From: Usnea hakonensis
Taxonomy: Eukaryota > Ascomycota > Lecanoromycetes > Lecanorales > Parmeliaceae
Direction: 5' to 3'
Assembly (NCBI GenBank): GCA_013423325.1
Contig: BLJB01000016.1
Location: 62,001-126,000, forward strand
DNA: 64,000 bases
How positions within the stretch are numbered: position 1 is the stretch's first letter; each line of letters begins with the position of its first letter. The position numbers and the translations under genes were made by a program. Positions 35,819 through 45,814 of this stretch are shown piece by piece. The notes below the pieces were generated by a model. It saw nothing but the letters and a program-made list of their open reading frames with translations. It was not told the DNA's origin and searched no databases.

Positions 35819-37512
35819 ATGCGTGAGAAATTCGTTTTGATCACCGGGTACGTACCTTATGGTTGTTATTCGCTGGCTGTGCTGTTGTGCTGTTGGAGGA
35901 TCGGTTTGATATGTTATGTTACGAGTGGTGTTGACGAGGGATGTTTTTGTAGGTGTGGGCGTGGAGGCATCGGACATGCGCTGGCGAGGAAGTTTGGGGG
36001 GGAAGGTAGGTAGATTTTCCATCCCCCTTCCCCCCCCCTTCCCCCCTCTCAAAAAAATCAAATCCCCACTTCTTTCAATCAATATATACACGTGTTTCCC
36101 AAAGAAAAAAGATAGAAAAAAAAAAAAAAATACCACATCGCTAACCCCCACCCCCTTTCTTTATTCCATCAGGTTTCACGGTTCTAGCTACACTACTCCC
36201 GCACGAGGCCCGAGATCATTTGCAAAACGAAGAGCATATCCACGTTTTCGATCTGGATGTTAGTAGGGAGGATGGGATGGCGGGGTTCAAGGAGGCGGTG
36301 ATGGGGGTTTCGGGGGGGAGGTTGGATGTTTTGGTTAATAATGCGTAAGGATAAGGGAGGGTTAATTTTCTTCTTCCGTAGGGGGAAGGGAGGGGGGGGG
36401 AGGAAAAATGTTTGGCATGAGAATAAATGGATGAATACTGACATTTGCTGCTATCGTTGCGGATTACTAGAGGCATTTGTTCGTCCCGCAACTCTTTCCC
36501 TCCCACTCTACATCTCCGAGATTGCCGAGGCGCTGACTGAGTACATCGCAGGCTACACCATGACGGCCGTGGACACGGACGTCTCCTCCGTGGAAAAAAT
36601 GTTCGCGGTCAACGTCTTCGGACCCATGAGGATGGTGCACCATTTCCACCGTCCCATCGTCGAAGCACAGGGCCTCATCATCAACATTTGTTCCGTCGGT
36701 GGCATTTCCCCCTATGTGTTTGGCGCCTCGTATAACGCCAGCAAGGCTGCCTTGGCGCATTATGGGAATACGTTGCGGGTGGAGATGCAGCCGTTTGGGT
36801 TAGTCTGTGTTTTCCTGCTTTCTTCGCCTGACTCACCTACCGTCTTTTGCGAGTTCTTATGCTTGAATTGTGAGCGAAGGGGGGAATTACTGATACCTTG
36901 CGCTGTAGAGTCAGGGTGATGAATGTCATTTCCGGCGAAGTGGGGACGAATATTCTCAAAACCGATTATGACAGGAAATTACCGGCCGGTGAGCAGCGTT
37001 GCATTCCAGGAAGAAACACCAAACCTTGATCATAGTATACTGAACCACTCTCAGACTCCATTTTCCAACCCATGGACGCGGCTTTCCAAGCCCACGTGCA
37101 GAGAGTTCCAGGTATTGCATCCAGCCCCATCATTCTACTATCGTCATTGCTAACAAGCAACCCGAAAATCAATAGAAACCATGACCCCGGACCAATACGC
37201 CGCAGGCGTCGTCCGCGAAGCTTTGAAGCCGAAGCCCAGAGCATGGTTTTGGTGGGGTGTGCGCTCGTTTGATACTTGGTTCCTGGACACTTTTTTCCCT
37301 CGGACGATATGGGTATGTTCTGTTGATGTTTCATTCATTCCGTTTATCGCTTGCGCTGTACTTTGAGAAATTGTTGTGTGCGTGTGTGAACAGTGTATGC
37401 ATTGCACATGCTGACCAAAACCTATTCATCAACGCAGGACTGGCTCTTGTGGAGAATGTTTGATTTCGGCACCCTAGCGGCTGCGGTGCAGAAGAAGGGA
37501 AAAATCGAATAA
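35819..37512 (+). CDS. AYR1-like SDR (1-acyl-DHAP reductase type), with 8-nt micro-exon
   Basis: Nine exons, 35819-35847, 35953-36005, 36173-36344, 36471-36478, 36552-36798, 36909-36988, 37055-37111, 37176-37312 and 37438-37512, give 285 aa. It carries LITGCGRGGIG, FDLDVS, LVNNAG, the catalytic Ser in NICSVGG and YNASK. The downstream GVRVMNVISGEVGTNILK segment is typical of NADPH-dependent 1-acyldihydroxyacetone-phosphate reductases related to yeast Ayr1, which act on lipid precursors at ER and lipid droplets. The C-terminal half includes the hydrophobic RAWFWWGVRSFDTWF. Only an 8-nt exon (AGGCATTT) between introns of 126 and 73 nt restores NNAGICYTMTAVD in frame; the alternatives lose the NNAG motif or hit stops. 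Introns 2 and 3 contain long C-rich and G-rich tracts. It could serve the PKS cluster or lipid metabolism. Confidence 0.8.
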
Positions 37513-38387
37513 AGCAAGTCCACCACATTCTCTGCCGATGGTGGGGGAGATCATACCCGATGTACCTCAGCCGGTCAAAGATTTTGGAAAGGAGGGATTC
37601 TAGGCCAGATCGCCTTGGGACGAGCGCGATAAAAGCCCGTCTTGTATCATATCAGCCTCGGAAATCCGTAAAGTAGATAGAGCAATACCAACCACCGGGA
37701 TCGAAACCATCTCCCCTTCCAAGCCAGACAAGGTCGATATCCCCCACCTCACCCACCTCACCCACCAAAGAATCCAGAGAGAGGGATATAAAAATCACAC
37801 CCCCAAACCCTCACCCTTACGCATTCCCCATATCCCCAACAACCGCATCACCCTCCAACCCCTTACTTCCCCAGATGGAGACCCACCCAATGAGCTGCTC
37901 CCCTCTCCTAATGGACTGCTCCCTTTCCCCACTCCCCAATAATGGACTGTTCCCTCTCACCCCCGACCCCCACGCCCCACCACCCACCAAGAACGGCCCC
38001 TCTTTCCACAGGCGCAGATCTATATTTAACCACAAGACTAACTAACTAACTAACTAACTAACTAAGTAACAGACAGCCGCACGTCCTGTTTATGAAAGGC
38101 ATGGAACGGATGGCCATGGATGTGATAAGATAACCTAGTCCTACGCCGATACTTTTCTCACAAGGGGGGATGTGATACTTTTTCGGGGCAGAGATAACTT
38201 GGTTGTTGTTTGAATGGGGTGGAAGTAGTGGGGTGTATGTCTGGTGGCAACTTCTTTTGGTTTCTCTGCAATTTTTGAGCACGACGGTAGCGGGCAGGAA
38301 GCAGTGGCGGTGGTCAATCAATTGGTTAGGGATGAGATTGTTGGCTGATGTCTAGCAATTAGTGCATTGGTAGCTCATGATAGTAGG
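37513..38387. other. Intergenic, convergent genes
   Basis: The spacer lies between the plus-strand SDR and the minus-strand lipase. It is C-rich on the plus strand (CCCACCTCACCCACCTCACCCACC, 37742-37766; many CCCC runs to 38000) and ends in an (ACTA)n microsatellite. No coding region is supported. Confidence 0.5.
38036..38066. repeat. (CTAA)n tetranucleotide microsatellite
   Basis: About seven perfect copies of CTAA/ACTA run in tandem between the SDR and lipase genes. It is a simple-sequence repeat, useful only as a length-variable marker. Confidence 0.9.
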
Positions 38388-40349
38388 CTACGATTTACTA
38401 AACCCGGTCGTGGCTTTGCTCGCACCAATACTTATGCCCCCCTCACCGAATTTCTTCACGCTATCGACGCTTCTCGTACTCGACACGCTGTCACTCCTTT
38501 TGCGCGTGTGCTTGACACTGCTGCCGAGCATCGAGGCACGATTCTTGGATTGCGCCGCTGTTCTCCGATCGCTGGCGTCATCCATCGACGCCGACGTCTG
38601 TTCCGTTGAAGATGACGAAGGCGGCGAGAAGTGTTTCTGATTTCTTGACGTTGTGGGAGAGAAGCGTCGTGGGGATGCTTTCGCCATTCTCATATCTCGT
38701 CTGGCTGAACCGCTATCACTCAGTTCACCGGGCGTGTTTGATGACAGCTCGTCTTCGGGATAGCTCAACGATCCGTTTATCGGGAGCCGCCTGTTTCCAG
38801 GAATTTTATTTGTAAATTCGGGTGACTTTAGATGATCTCGACCAGCGTATTCTGACAGAGCGTCGAATACATGAGGGAACACCAGTGTATCAACTTCCTG
38901 GGCCCATAAGAAATCAAGATGCTCGAAATGAGGTACTTCTTTCGCCACTGTATGCCTGGGAAGCTCTTTGAGCATGACTCTAATATCGACCAGGCTATCG
39001 CTTCCACCGTACACTAGCACGATCGGCGTTTTGATGTTTCTGGTTGGAAACTTTGCCACTCTGTAATACCTGTCACTCGCACCGAGGCTCAAAGGCGCTT
39101 GCACGTCATCGTCAAACATCTGGAAGCTCTTGGTACGTATTATTTGGAACCAGTGTACCACGCTTTTTGTGCTTGTAAAGGAATAGAGATGGGGATATGC
39201 CGCGAGTTTTTGGTCGATACTAATGTTTTTGCCCGACCAATCAAATAGGAATGAGAGCGACATGTCAATAATGCGAACGAAAATTGGCGGATACAAGATA
39301 GACTGCCACATGGTCGCAGAGCTGAGTATGCTCCGGCGTCCGAAAGCCAAGAAAAGAACCTCGGGAGAAGCTTTGACTAGAGCATCAACAACTCCGTTCC
39401 GAAGACCGGCAGGTGACATAGCCGGGGCCAAAGCAATGAAGACGTCGACCTTGTCGTTGAGAGTAGGATGGATGGACAGCGTTGCGAAGGCCTGAGCGGT
39501 ACCCTGGGAGAAGCCAACATATGACAGGGATGACTGTGATGTTGTCGCGAGGATATAGTCGATGCTGTCTGGAATATCATGAAAGGCGAATTGGTCCATG
39601 GAGAAGTCCCAAAATTCATTAGAAGCCGGAGAAAAGCGGACAGACTTCTTCGAGTATTTATTGCCACGATTGTTTCCCAGCTGCATTGGTCAACCTTGGC
39701 CTGCATGAATGATATCTGCATCCGCTTACCCAGACATCGTAGCCCCTCTCAACAAGCATGAAGGGCAAACATCTCTCCTTCTCGGTTATAGATACCCATA
39801 CCTCGCTATTCATGAGCAAGCCATGATGCAGATATACAACTCTTTTCTGCAGACTACCACGACCTGCATTGACCCTCATACCCTCCTCGCCCTGCTTCTT
39901 CGAACAAAGACGATGTAAGCCAAGTAGATATCCATCTCCAGTCTGCACGATATGCTCTTCTGCGTAGTAGCCAAACAGACGACATAAATCCACAAAGTCT
40001 GACGCAGCCGCAAGCGATGGGGCAATAGATTTCGGTCTTGATTTTGGGTGACCGCCTTGTGCGGAGGAAAATATGTTGAACAGATTCTTGGATCTGTTGT
40101 AACAGAATCGAATGATTGGTTGGGCTGGGAAATGTCAGAAAGCCGCGCGAGACAGTTATTCGTGACAGCTTACGAAGGCCAAGTGTGATGACCCTTATAA
40201 AGCCTTCTAAAAAGATAAAAATAAGAGATGCTGCGAGAGCAATGTATTCTCGCCTGCAAGGTTCCGTCAGTAGGCGGTCAGGAAGGATATAGAAAATATA
40301 GGATGTACTCGTACCAGAAGAGCCTTCCGAGCACAGGTACTCTAACCAT
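38388..40349 (-). CDS. Membrane-anchored steryl ester/triglyceride lipase (TGL1/YEH-like)
   Basis: Four minus-strand exons, 40349-40315, 40253-40174, 40124-39730 and 39680-38388, give 600 aa. Introns are 61, 49 and 49 nt. An N-terminal hydrophobic segment (EYIALAASLIFIFLEGFIRVI) is a likely anchor to ER or lipid droplet. The alpha/beta-hydrolase core starts with the acid-lipase entry segment (GYYAEEHIVQTGDGYLLGLHR). It then shows HHGLLMNSEVW (oxyanion region), the nucleophile elbow GFSQG, an Asp in VYGGSDSLV and the catalytic His in HFEHLDFLW. This order and spacing is that of acid lipases such as yeast Tgl1, Yeh1 and Yeh2, which hydrolyse steryl esters. The last 140 residues are Ser/Arg-rich and look disordered, with possible phosphorylation sites. 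Confidence 0.88.
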
Positions 40350-41223
40350 GACTGCTGTCGATGACACTGTTACTTAAAAGTGACGACCTTTAAAAGACAA
40401 TCGTAACGAAGGGGCCATTGTTATTGCTTAACAAAAGGTGAAATAAAGTATTGCATGCATCATGTACGAGTACGTCACAAGGGCCAAGCAAGCTGACTTA
40501 ACCTTATTTTGGCGGCCCGGGAAGAGCCGCTTTGAGCCCTAAAGTAAAGTTCCGAGAGTAATGTACTCCGTACTACCTACCTAATTACCTCAAGCTAAGC
40601 ACATATCGAGATCAATTCATTTGAAAAAACCGCGTCGAGACTTTTTATCCACTATTTTGGACGTGAGAGTAGATCTGCATTATAATTGTTCAGAGGTTCT
40701 TCACAACTCATCCAAGTTATGTTCCGTGGCTGTGCGATCTGAGTAAAAACAGTCGTTTCTGGCCTTAGCAAGGAATCAGCCTGGATGGGTATATAATCTC
40801 AATGGTCTTTGCTCATTCCCTTCAAAATGGCCTGGCATGCTAGATGTCAAAGGTAGTGGTCCCGCAAAGTCTTGGCTCTGCCTTATAATCTGGCCCCGAC
40901 CAAGATGTAGGATTTACATATGCAGATGGAAAGTACGCCGCGCTCTCACCCCAAGGAAGGTGCGGCCATATGGCTTTGTCTTCTCTCTGCTCTCTCCCAC
41001 TATCTTCGAGACTCACTGTATGTTATATTCTTGTATCACACATTACTGGCATTGCAGTGGACGAAAGCGGCCACAAGGGCAAGTCCTTCGAAGAAAAGTT
41101 TTTGAACGACAACAATTTTGTCATCATACAGCTTTCATATCTCCGTGCTATTATTACCTAAACAGTTTTGAGAGACAGAATCGTGACTGCTCGAACCTTC
41201 CGAAGGCTTTTGCCTTGAACCCG
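40350..41223. other. Intergenic / leader
   Basis: AT-rich divergent region between the lipase and the next plus-strand gene, with TACTACCTACCTAATTACCT at about 40571-40590. An open frame from 40837 runs into the 41224 gene without a stop, but its composition is poor, so the Met at 41224 was preferred as start. Confidence 0.45.
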
Positions 41224-42181
41224 ATGTTTCAGTCGATAGAATGGGAGGACTGGATATCGCCAGATGCATGGGAAGAGTTTGATCCTGGAAACCTTACCCC
41301 GTCGCCATCACCAGAACCTGCCGCGCCAGTCGACATGTTTCAAGACTTTCCTCACCTTTGTCAATTCTTATTCGATAATAATCAGCTTCAATATCTGCTG
41401 GTCAACTCGACGCTCGCTGGGGGAAGGAACTCCATCCGGGAGATAGCAACGGTTTTGAGATACAAATGGCCAAGCGAATTCCGTCAGCTTTCAGATTTGG
41501 ATCTCGAGACGGCGCTCCTGAGCGTAAACTCCCATAGTGAAGCGACGCTGTAAGTCAAGTGAAAGCTTCGGGGGTCGCAGATAATTCAACGGTAGCAGGC
41601 TGTTAGCTGCTATAGGAGGTATTGACAATTTCATCTATGGGCATTGTCTGAGACCGCGTCGTACCACCACACTTCCCGATGTGACACTGCTTGTCAACAC
41701 TTTCAATATGGATTTGCGCGAAGCGGAAGTTCTTGGTGTACGGCAACATGCCGAGGCTATAGAGCTGGAGGTCGTGAAGATCATTCTTACCAGCAAACCC
41801 TTTTCGGCTTTTTCGTCTGGAGCCATCGCTTTGGGCCTTACTCATCGTTATTCCCGTTTGATCCATAGCTGCAGATATGTGTGGATGTTCCCTTTCACAG
41901 AGAATCACGTGGAAAGCATCTGGTGTGTTTCGCAATGGGCCCAAAAGGAGCACTTCAAGGAGACTGGAAGCACAACCGGACAACAAAGGGATGAGCTGCT
42001 AATAGACTTTTGGGGAGATGTACTGGCTGGAAGTGCAGACAAAACATTGGGGTTCGACCCTCGATCCTACGGCAATGAGGAGAGCGCAGTTAATCTTCCG
42101 GATGAAGTTGTTCGTTTGTTTCTAAGCCGTGCGAGCGCTAAAGATCCATTCGGGACACTGATCATCTGGGAATATGGCTGA
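41224..42181 (+). CDS. Hypothetical protein
   Basis: Two exons, 41224-41549 and 41599-42181, give 302 aa from MFQSIEWEDWISP. The intron starts GTAAGT and ends in a tandem acceptor GGTAGCAG, so use of the first AG instead (exon from 41596) would add one residue. Downstream of the junction the frame reads GLLAAIGGIDNFIYG or a close variant and stays open to the stop. The protein is acidic, with an N-terminal Pro-rich EFDPGNLTPSPSPEPAAP stretch and no signal peptide or transmembrane segment. The central part (REIATVLRYKWPSEFRQL) looks helical. I do not recognise the family. Codon use and the clean frame support a real gene, but no function can be given. An in-frame open stretch extends upstream, so an earlier start is possible. 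Confidence 0.6.
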
Positions 42182-42488
42182 ACAGTAATTTAGGATACAG
42201 TAATGGGAGTCTCAAATGTGATCGTTCCATGACTCTGGCGGAGTTTTTGATCCGCCGTTCCACACACCGTTCCAATATCCTGTAAAGTATATGTAAGGCT
42301 GTGCCTCGATCTCTCTGTCAAAAAATGTTTTCCATTTTAGACAGAAACCTCATAGCGATCATGCATATTACAGCAAGCGCCCAATTCTTGAATGGTCTGC
42401 TTCAGACTAAGCTCCGAACACCTCTTGACCTCTCCTTCCGCCACCACCCTCTCTTAGTCCGGCCATGGAGCCTACTCTGCTGCGATGC
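42182..42488. other. Intergenic, convergent genes
   Basis: A short 3' spacer between the hypothetical gene and the complex I subunit gene. No feature was recognised. Confidence 0.5.
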
Positions 42489-42794
42489 CTAGTCATCATA
42501 GCCCTCTGGAATCTTCCTTGGACCCGGCGGTACTAGAATTGAATCAGTAATGCTCATCATCTTGCCGGTCGTCTTCAACCAATCTCTGCCCACATTTCAA
42601 GGTAGCTTACTTGGGTATGTCATTGGTATCTTTTCCCTTGGCCCGTCATTGAAGTACCTCCGGATCGGAGGCGCAATGACTAGGGACAAAGGCCCGAAGG
42701 ATCCAACAATGAAGGAGTAGAAGATTGCTGGTTTCTCGTGCGATGCCCATCGCAGGTAGCGGAAAGGCTGTTGGAAGAATTGTGGGGCGGACAT
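42489..42794 (-). CDS. NADH:ubiquinone oxidoreductase 9.5 kDa subunit
   Basis: Minus strand, exons 42794-42611 and 42532-42489, give 75 aa. The 78-nt intron (GTAAGC...TTCTAG) yields MTYP/IPPGPRKIPEGYDD at the C-terminus, the family's typical ending. The N-terminal part (PFRYLRWASHEKPAIFYSFIVGS) matches the Neurospora 9.5 kDa (NDUFA3-like) accessory subunit, with one transmembrane helix that sits in the membrane arm of complex I in the mitochondrial inner membrane. The length is right for the family. The last exon is only 44 nt, so the gene would be truncated if the intron were missed. It is divergent from the WBP1 gene. Confidence 0.93.
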
Positions 42795-43060
42795 GTTGCG
42801 GAAGGGGGCTTTGTCAATGTGATTGTGAGCTTTGGCTCAAGTCAAAGCATTAAGTTGCTTGATTTGGCCTGCAAAAGGCTGCGCAATTACTGTACGGTAA
42901 CAACGTAGTTAAGCGGAAAGCTGAGAACCGGAGGACGTAGATTGAAGCGCGGCTGGAGTTTTATCCCTCGAGCCTTGGCGCTGCACAATTCCTTGGCGAC
43001 ACGTCTCCCAAATGATTTTGCTCCTAGATTCGATAAACAACCACAGCGAGTCAAAACAAC

Positions 43061-44638
43061 ATGCGGTGGCTCGTATCATTGCTGCTGGTAGCATTACTCG
43101 GCTTAGTCCAAGGTCTGAGCAGTACTGGGAGTCGATTGCTGGTCGTAATTGAGGATTCATCTGAAAAGGCGAAATACTCAACGTTCTGGAGCGATCTCGA
43201 AGGCATGTCGAACAATTCATGTCTCTCCCTCGAAACGTCCGAGAGCGCATGCTGACCGAATTCTCCAGGCCGTGGCTACAAGCTGACGTTTGAGTCACCA
43301 AAGACTGACAAATTGGCCATCTTCCAGCATGGGGAGCGAGCTTTCGACCATATCCTTCTACTTCCCCCAAAGTCGAAAGGTCCATCCATCTCATGCAACT
43401 GTTGACGACTTTTACTTACTAGACCCAGGGCTGGGCCCTGCCTTAACACCGAAACTTCTGCTACAATTCATCAAACAGAATGGCAATATACTGCTGACAC
43501 TCTGCGCCAACTCTCCAACGCCAACCTCTATTTCCTCCCTTCTTCTCGAATTAGATATTCATCTACCCCCAGATCGTGATTCTCTTGTGGTGGACCACTT
43601 CAACTACGATACAGCTTCGGCGTCCGAGAAGCATGATGTTCTTCTACTGCCTCAAGGGTCACGGCTACGAACAGACGTCAAGAATTACTTTGGCGGAGAC
43701 GGCATAATCGCTTTTCCCAGGGCAGTGGCTCAAGAGTTGGGAAACACGAGCCCGCTTCTAGCTCCGATTTTACGAGCGAAGAGCACGGCATACAGCTACA
43801 ACCCGAAAGATGAAGCCGAGGTTGTGGAGGATCCTTTCGCTACAGGCGAACAGATCTCATTGGTTTCAAGTATGCAAGCCAGAAACTCGGCCAGATTCAC
43901 AGTCTTTGGATCGGCTGAAGCGCTCGAAAACAAGTGGTTCGCCGGCAAAGTCAAAACTGTAGATGGAAAGGACAGCACGACAGCGAACCGAGAGTTTGCG
44001 AAGCAGGTCACCGCATGGACTTTCATGGAGTTGGGAGTATTGAAAGTCGGCAGAGTCGAGCACCATCTTAGCTCAGTCACTGGCAATGCAGCTGGCAACG
44101 ACAGCGTAGCCCAATTAGGATACCTTAATCCCACGATTTACCGTGTCAAAAACGATGTAGTAAGTGTAGTCCTTCCCCAAAATGCGAGTGAGCATGCTAA
44201 TTGCTCTCGAAGACGTTCAATATCGACATCTCTGAGTACTCTTACGACCATCTGAGTCCTCTCAAAGTCGATGCTTCAGATGCTTTGCAGCTTGAATTTA
44301 CCATGCTTTCGCCCTATCACCGTCTCGATCTTATACCCACTTCTCAGACACTTAATAGCACTATCTTCAGCAGTACCTTCAGATTGCCGGACCAGCATGG
44401 TATCTTTTCCTTCCGCGTCAACTACAAGCGACCTTTCCTCACCAACGTGGACGTAAAACGGGAAGTAACAGTCAGGCATTTCGCTCATGACGAATGGCCA
44501 CGCAGCTGGGAGATCAGTGCTGGATGGGTCTGGATTGCCGGTGTATGGATTACAATTGCCGGGTGGGTGGCTTTTGTGGGTGTTTGGCTGTGGAGTGAGC
44601 CTGCCTACGAGCAGAGCAAGGGGAAGAAAATGCAATAG
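43061..44638 (+). CDS. wbp1: Oligosaccharyltransferase 48 kDa subunit (WBP1/OST48)
   Basis: Four exons, 43061-43202, 43269-43379, 43429-44159 and 44213-44638, give 469 aa. Intron 1 is a GC-AG intron (GCATGT...CTCCAG) and is needed to join WSDLEG/RGYKLTFESPK. Intron 2 uses the second of two nearby acceptors (ACCCAG) to give PPKSKGLGPALTP. The protein has a cleavable signal peptide, the luminal DDOST_48kD domain (LLVVIEDSSEKAKYSTFW; NYKRPFLTN near the end), a single C-terminal transmembrane helix (SAGWVWIAGVWITIAGWVAFVGVWLW) and a short cytosolic tail ending KGKKMQ, where the lysines at -3 and -4 form a KKxx ER-retention signal. It is an essential subunit of the ER complex that N-glycosylates nascent proteins. 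Confidence 0.95.
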
Positions 44639-44884
44639 ATATGTTTCGGGGTACACTGTAGGATTATAAAAAGTCACTATATCAAAACGGACTTACTAGC
44701 GTACTTTCGGGCAAAAACGCCCAAAGCTTGTCAACCTGTAAACATTTCCAGTTTCAGCAACCAAAATTTGAACCTCGAGACGAATAATTACACTGTTCCG
44801 CACGCATGAGCAACAATCAATCGAAAACCCCCATATCAAATTAATTCTAACCACTACCCCAACTTTCCATCTCGCCCCACCACC

Positions 44885-45303
44885 ATGCCATCCTCATGCA
44901 AAGACATCCGTATATCCCCCTCTTCCCCCCGTCCCCCCCCACCAATCTACTAACGCTCAACCTCCTAGGCGCCGCCCTAGCAACCTGTCTCCAAAACTCC
45001 GACTGCGTCCTCCAAGACCGCCACACCCCCTCCGACTGCCTCCAACGCCCCAACCTCTTCGACACCCTGCCCACCCGCTGCCAGCAGCTCACGCGGGGCT
45101 ACGGCGAGTGCAAGCGCGGCATGATCGATATGCGGAAACGGTTTCGCGGCAACCAGCCTGTGGCTGTGAGTAAGGAGTTGGAGGGGGAGAAGGGGGGCCA
45201 GCTTTATGGGGGGAGGAGGGCGGTGGCGGAGGTTGCGGGAGGGGAGCCGGAGGTGGATTTGGTGGAGGGGAAGGATGGGGAGTGGAGGAGGAGGGAGGTT
45301 TGA
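44885..45303 (+). CDS. PET191: Cytochrome c oxidase assembly factor PET191
   Basis: Two exons, 44885-44909 and 44969-45303, give 119 aa. The first exon encodes only MPSSCKDI plus one base. The 59-nt intron is C-rich, starts GTATAT and ends CTCCTAG. The conserved core follows: ALATCLQNSDCVLQ, a TPSDCL pair, LPTRCQQL, GYGECKRGMIDMRKRFRGN. The spaced cysteines form the twin CX9C-type fold of Pet191, a mitochondrial intermembrane-space protein required for complex IV assembly. The Gly/Glu/Arg-rich tail after residue 70 is longer than in yeast and looks unstructured. Confidence 0.93.
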
Positions 45304-45814
45304 GATATTGGTGGGGGGGGGTGGCGTGGTGGTTTTTTACTTGCCGGTGTACTCGTACATTGATCGGGGCTGCGTTGCAAAGGTTGTTGGTGAGGTCGTT
45401 CAGGTAAATGTGCTTTTTGGGGTGTTCAGTACATTTTGCTGACGATTATGCGCAAGACAAGGAATCGATCAAGCCCGATAGCTATCATACACTGCTCTTG
45501 AAGAAGTCTGCAAATCTAGATGCTACAGGGCAATTATTCGATTGGCTGACCGTGCCCCTAGCAAGACAAAAGAACCCTTATCCAGTGAAGTACGTTTCTC
45601 TCGTTGGTGTCTCGAGCGCTTCTCCGCTCCTTTTGCTTCTCATTGAACTTCTCATGCAATCCGTTCATTTGCGCTTAGAGGATAAGCCAAAGCGCGCATT
45701 AGCCTTCACGACCATTCTCTCCCTCAACACCGATCCCGACTCTGCCCTCCGATACTACAAAGGGAATACGGTCGCTATACGCTGCCCTTCAAGACGCGAC
45801 CGCTGTCCTTTTCG
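45304..45814. other. Intergenic / promoter
   Basis: Lies between PET191 and the secreted-protein gene. An open frame from 45408 to 45770 has protein-like pieces but no domain, and it runs into the next gene's start in another frame. It is treated as upstream sequence. Confidence 0.4.

Noticed and set aside
36326..36919. 198-codon continuous frame through introns 3 and 4 of the AYR1-like gene
   Set aside because: It would insert about 55 residues between NNA and YTM, with low-complexity Gly/Arg/Lys and no family match. The micro-exon model keeps the SDR motif.
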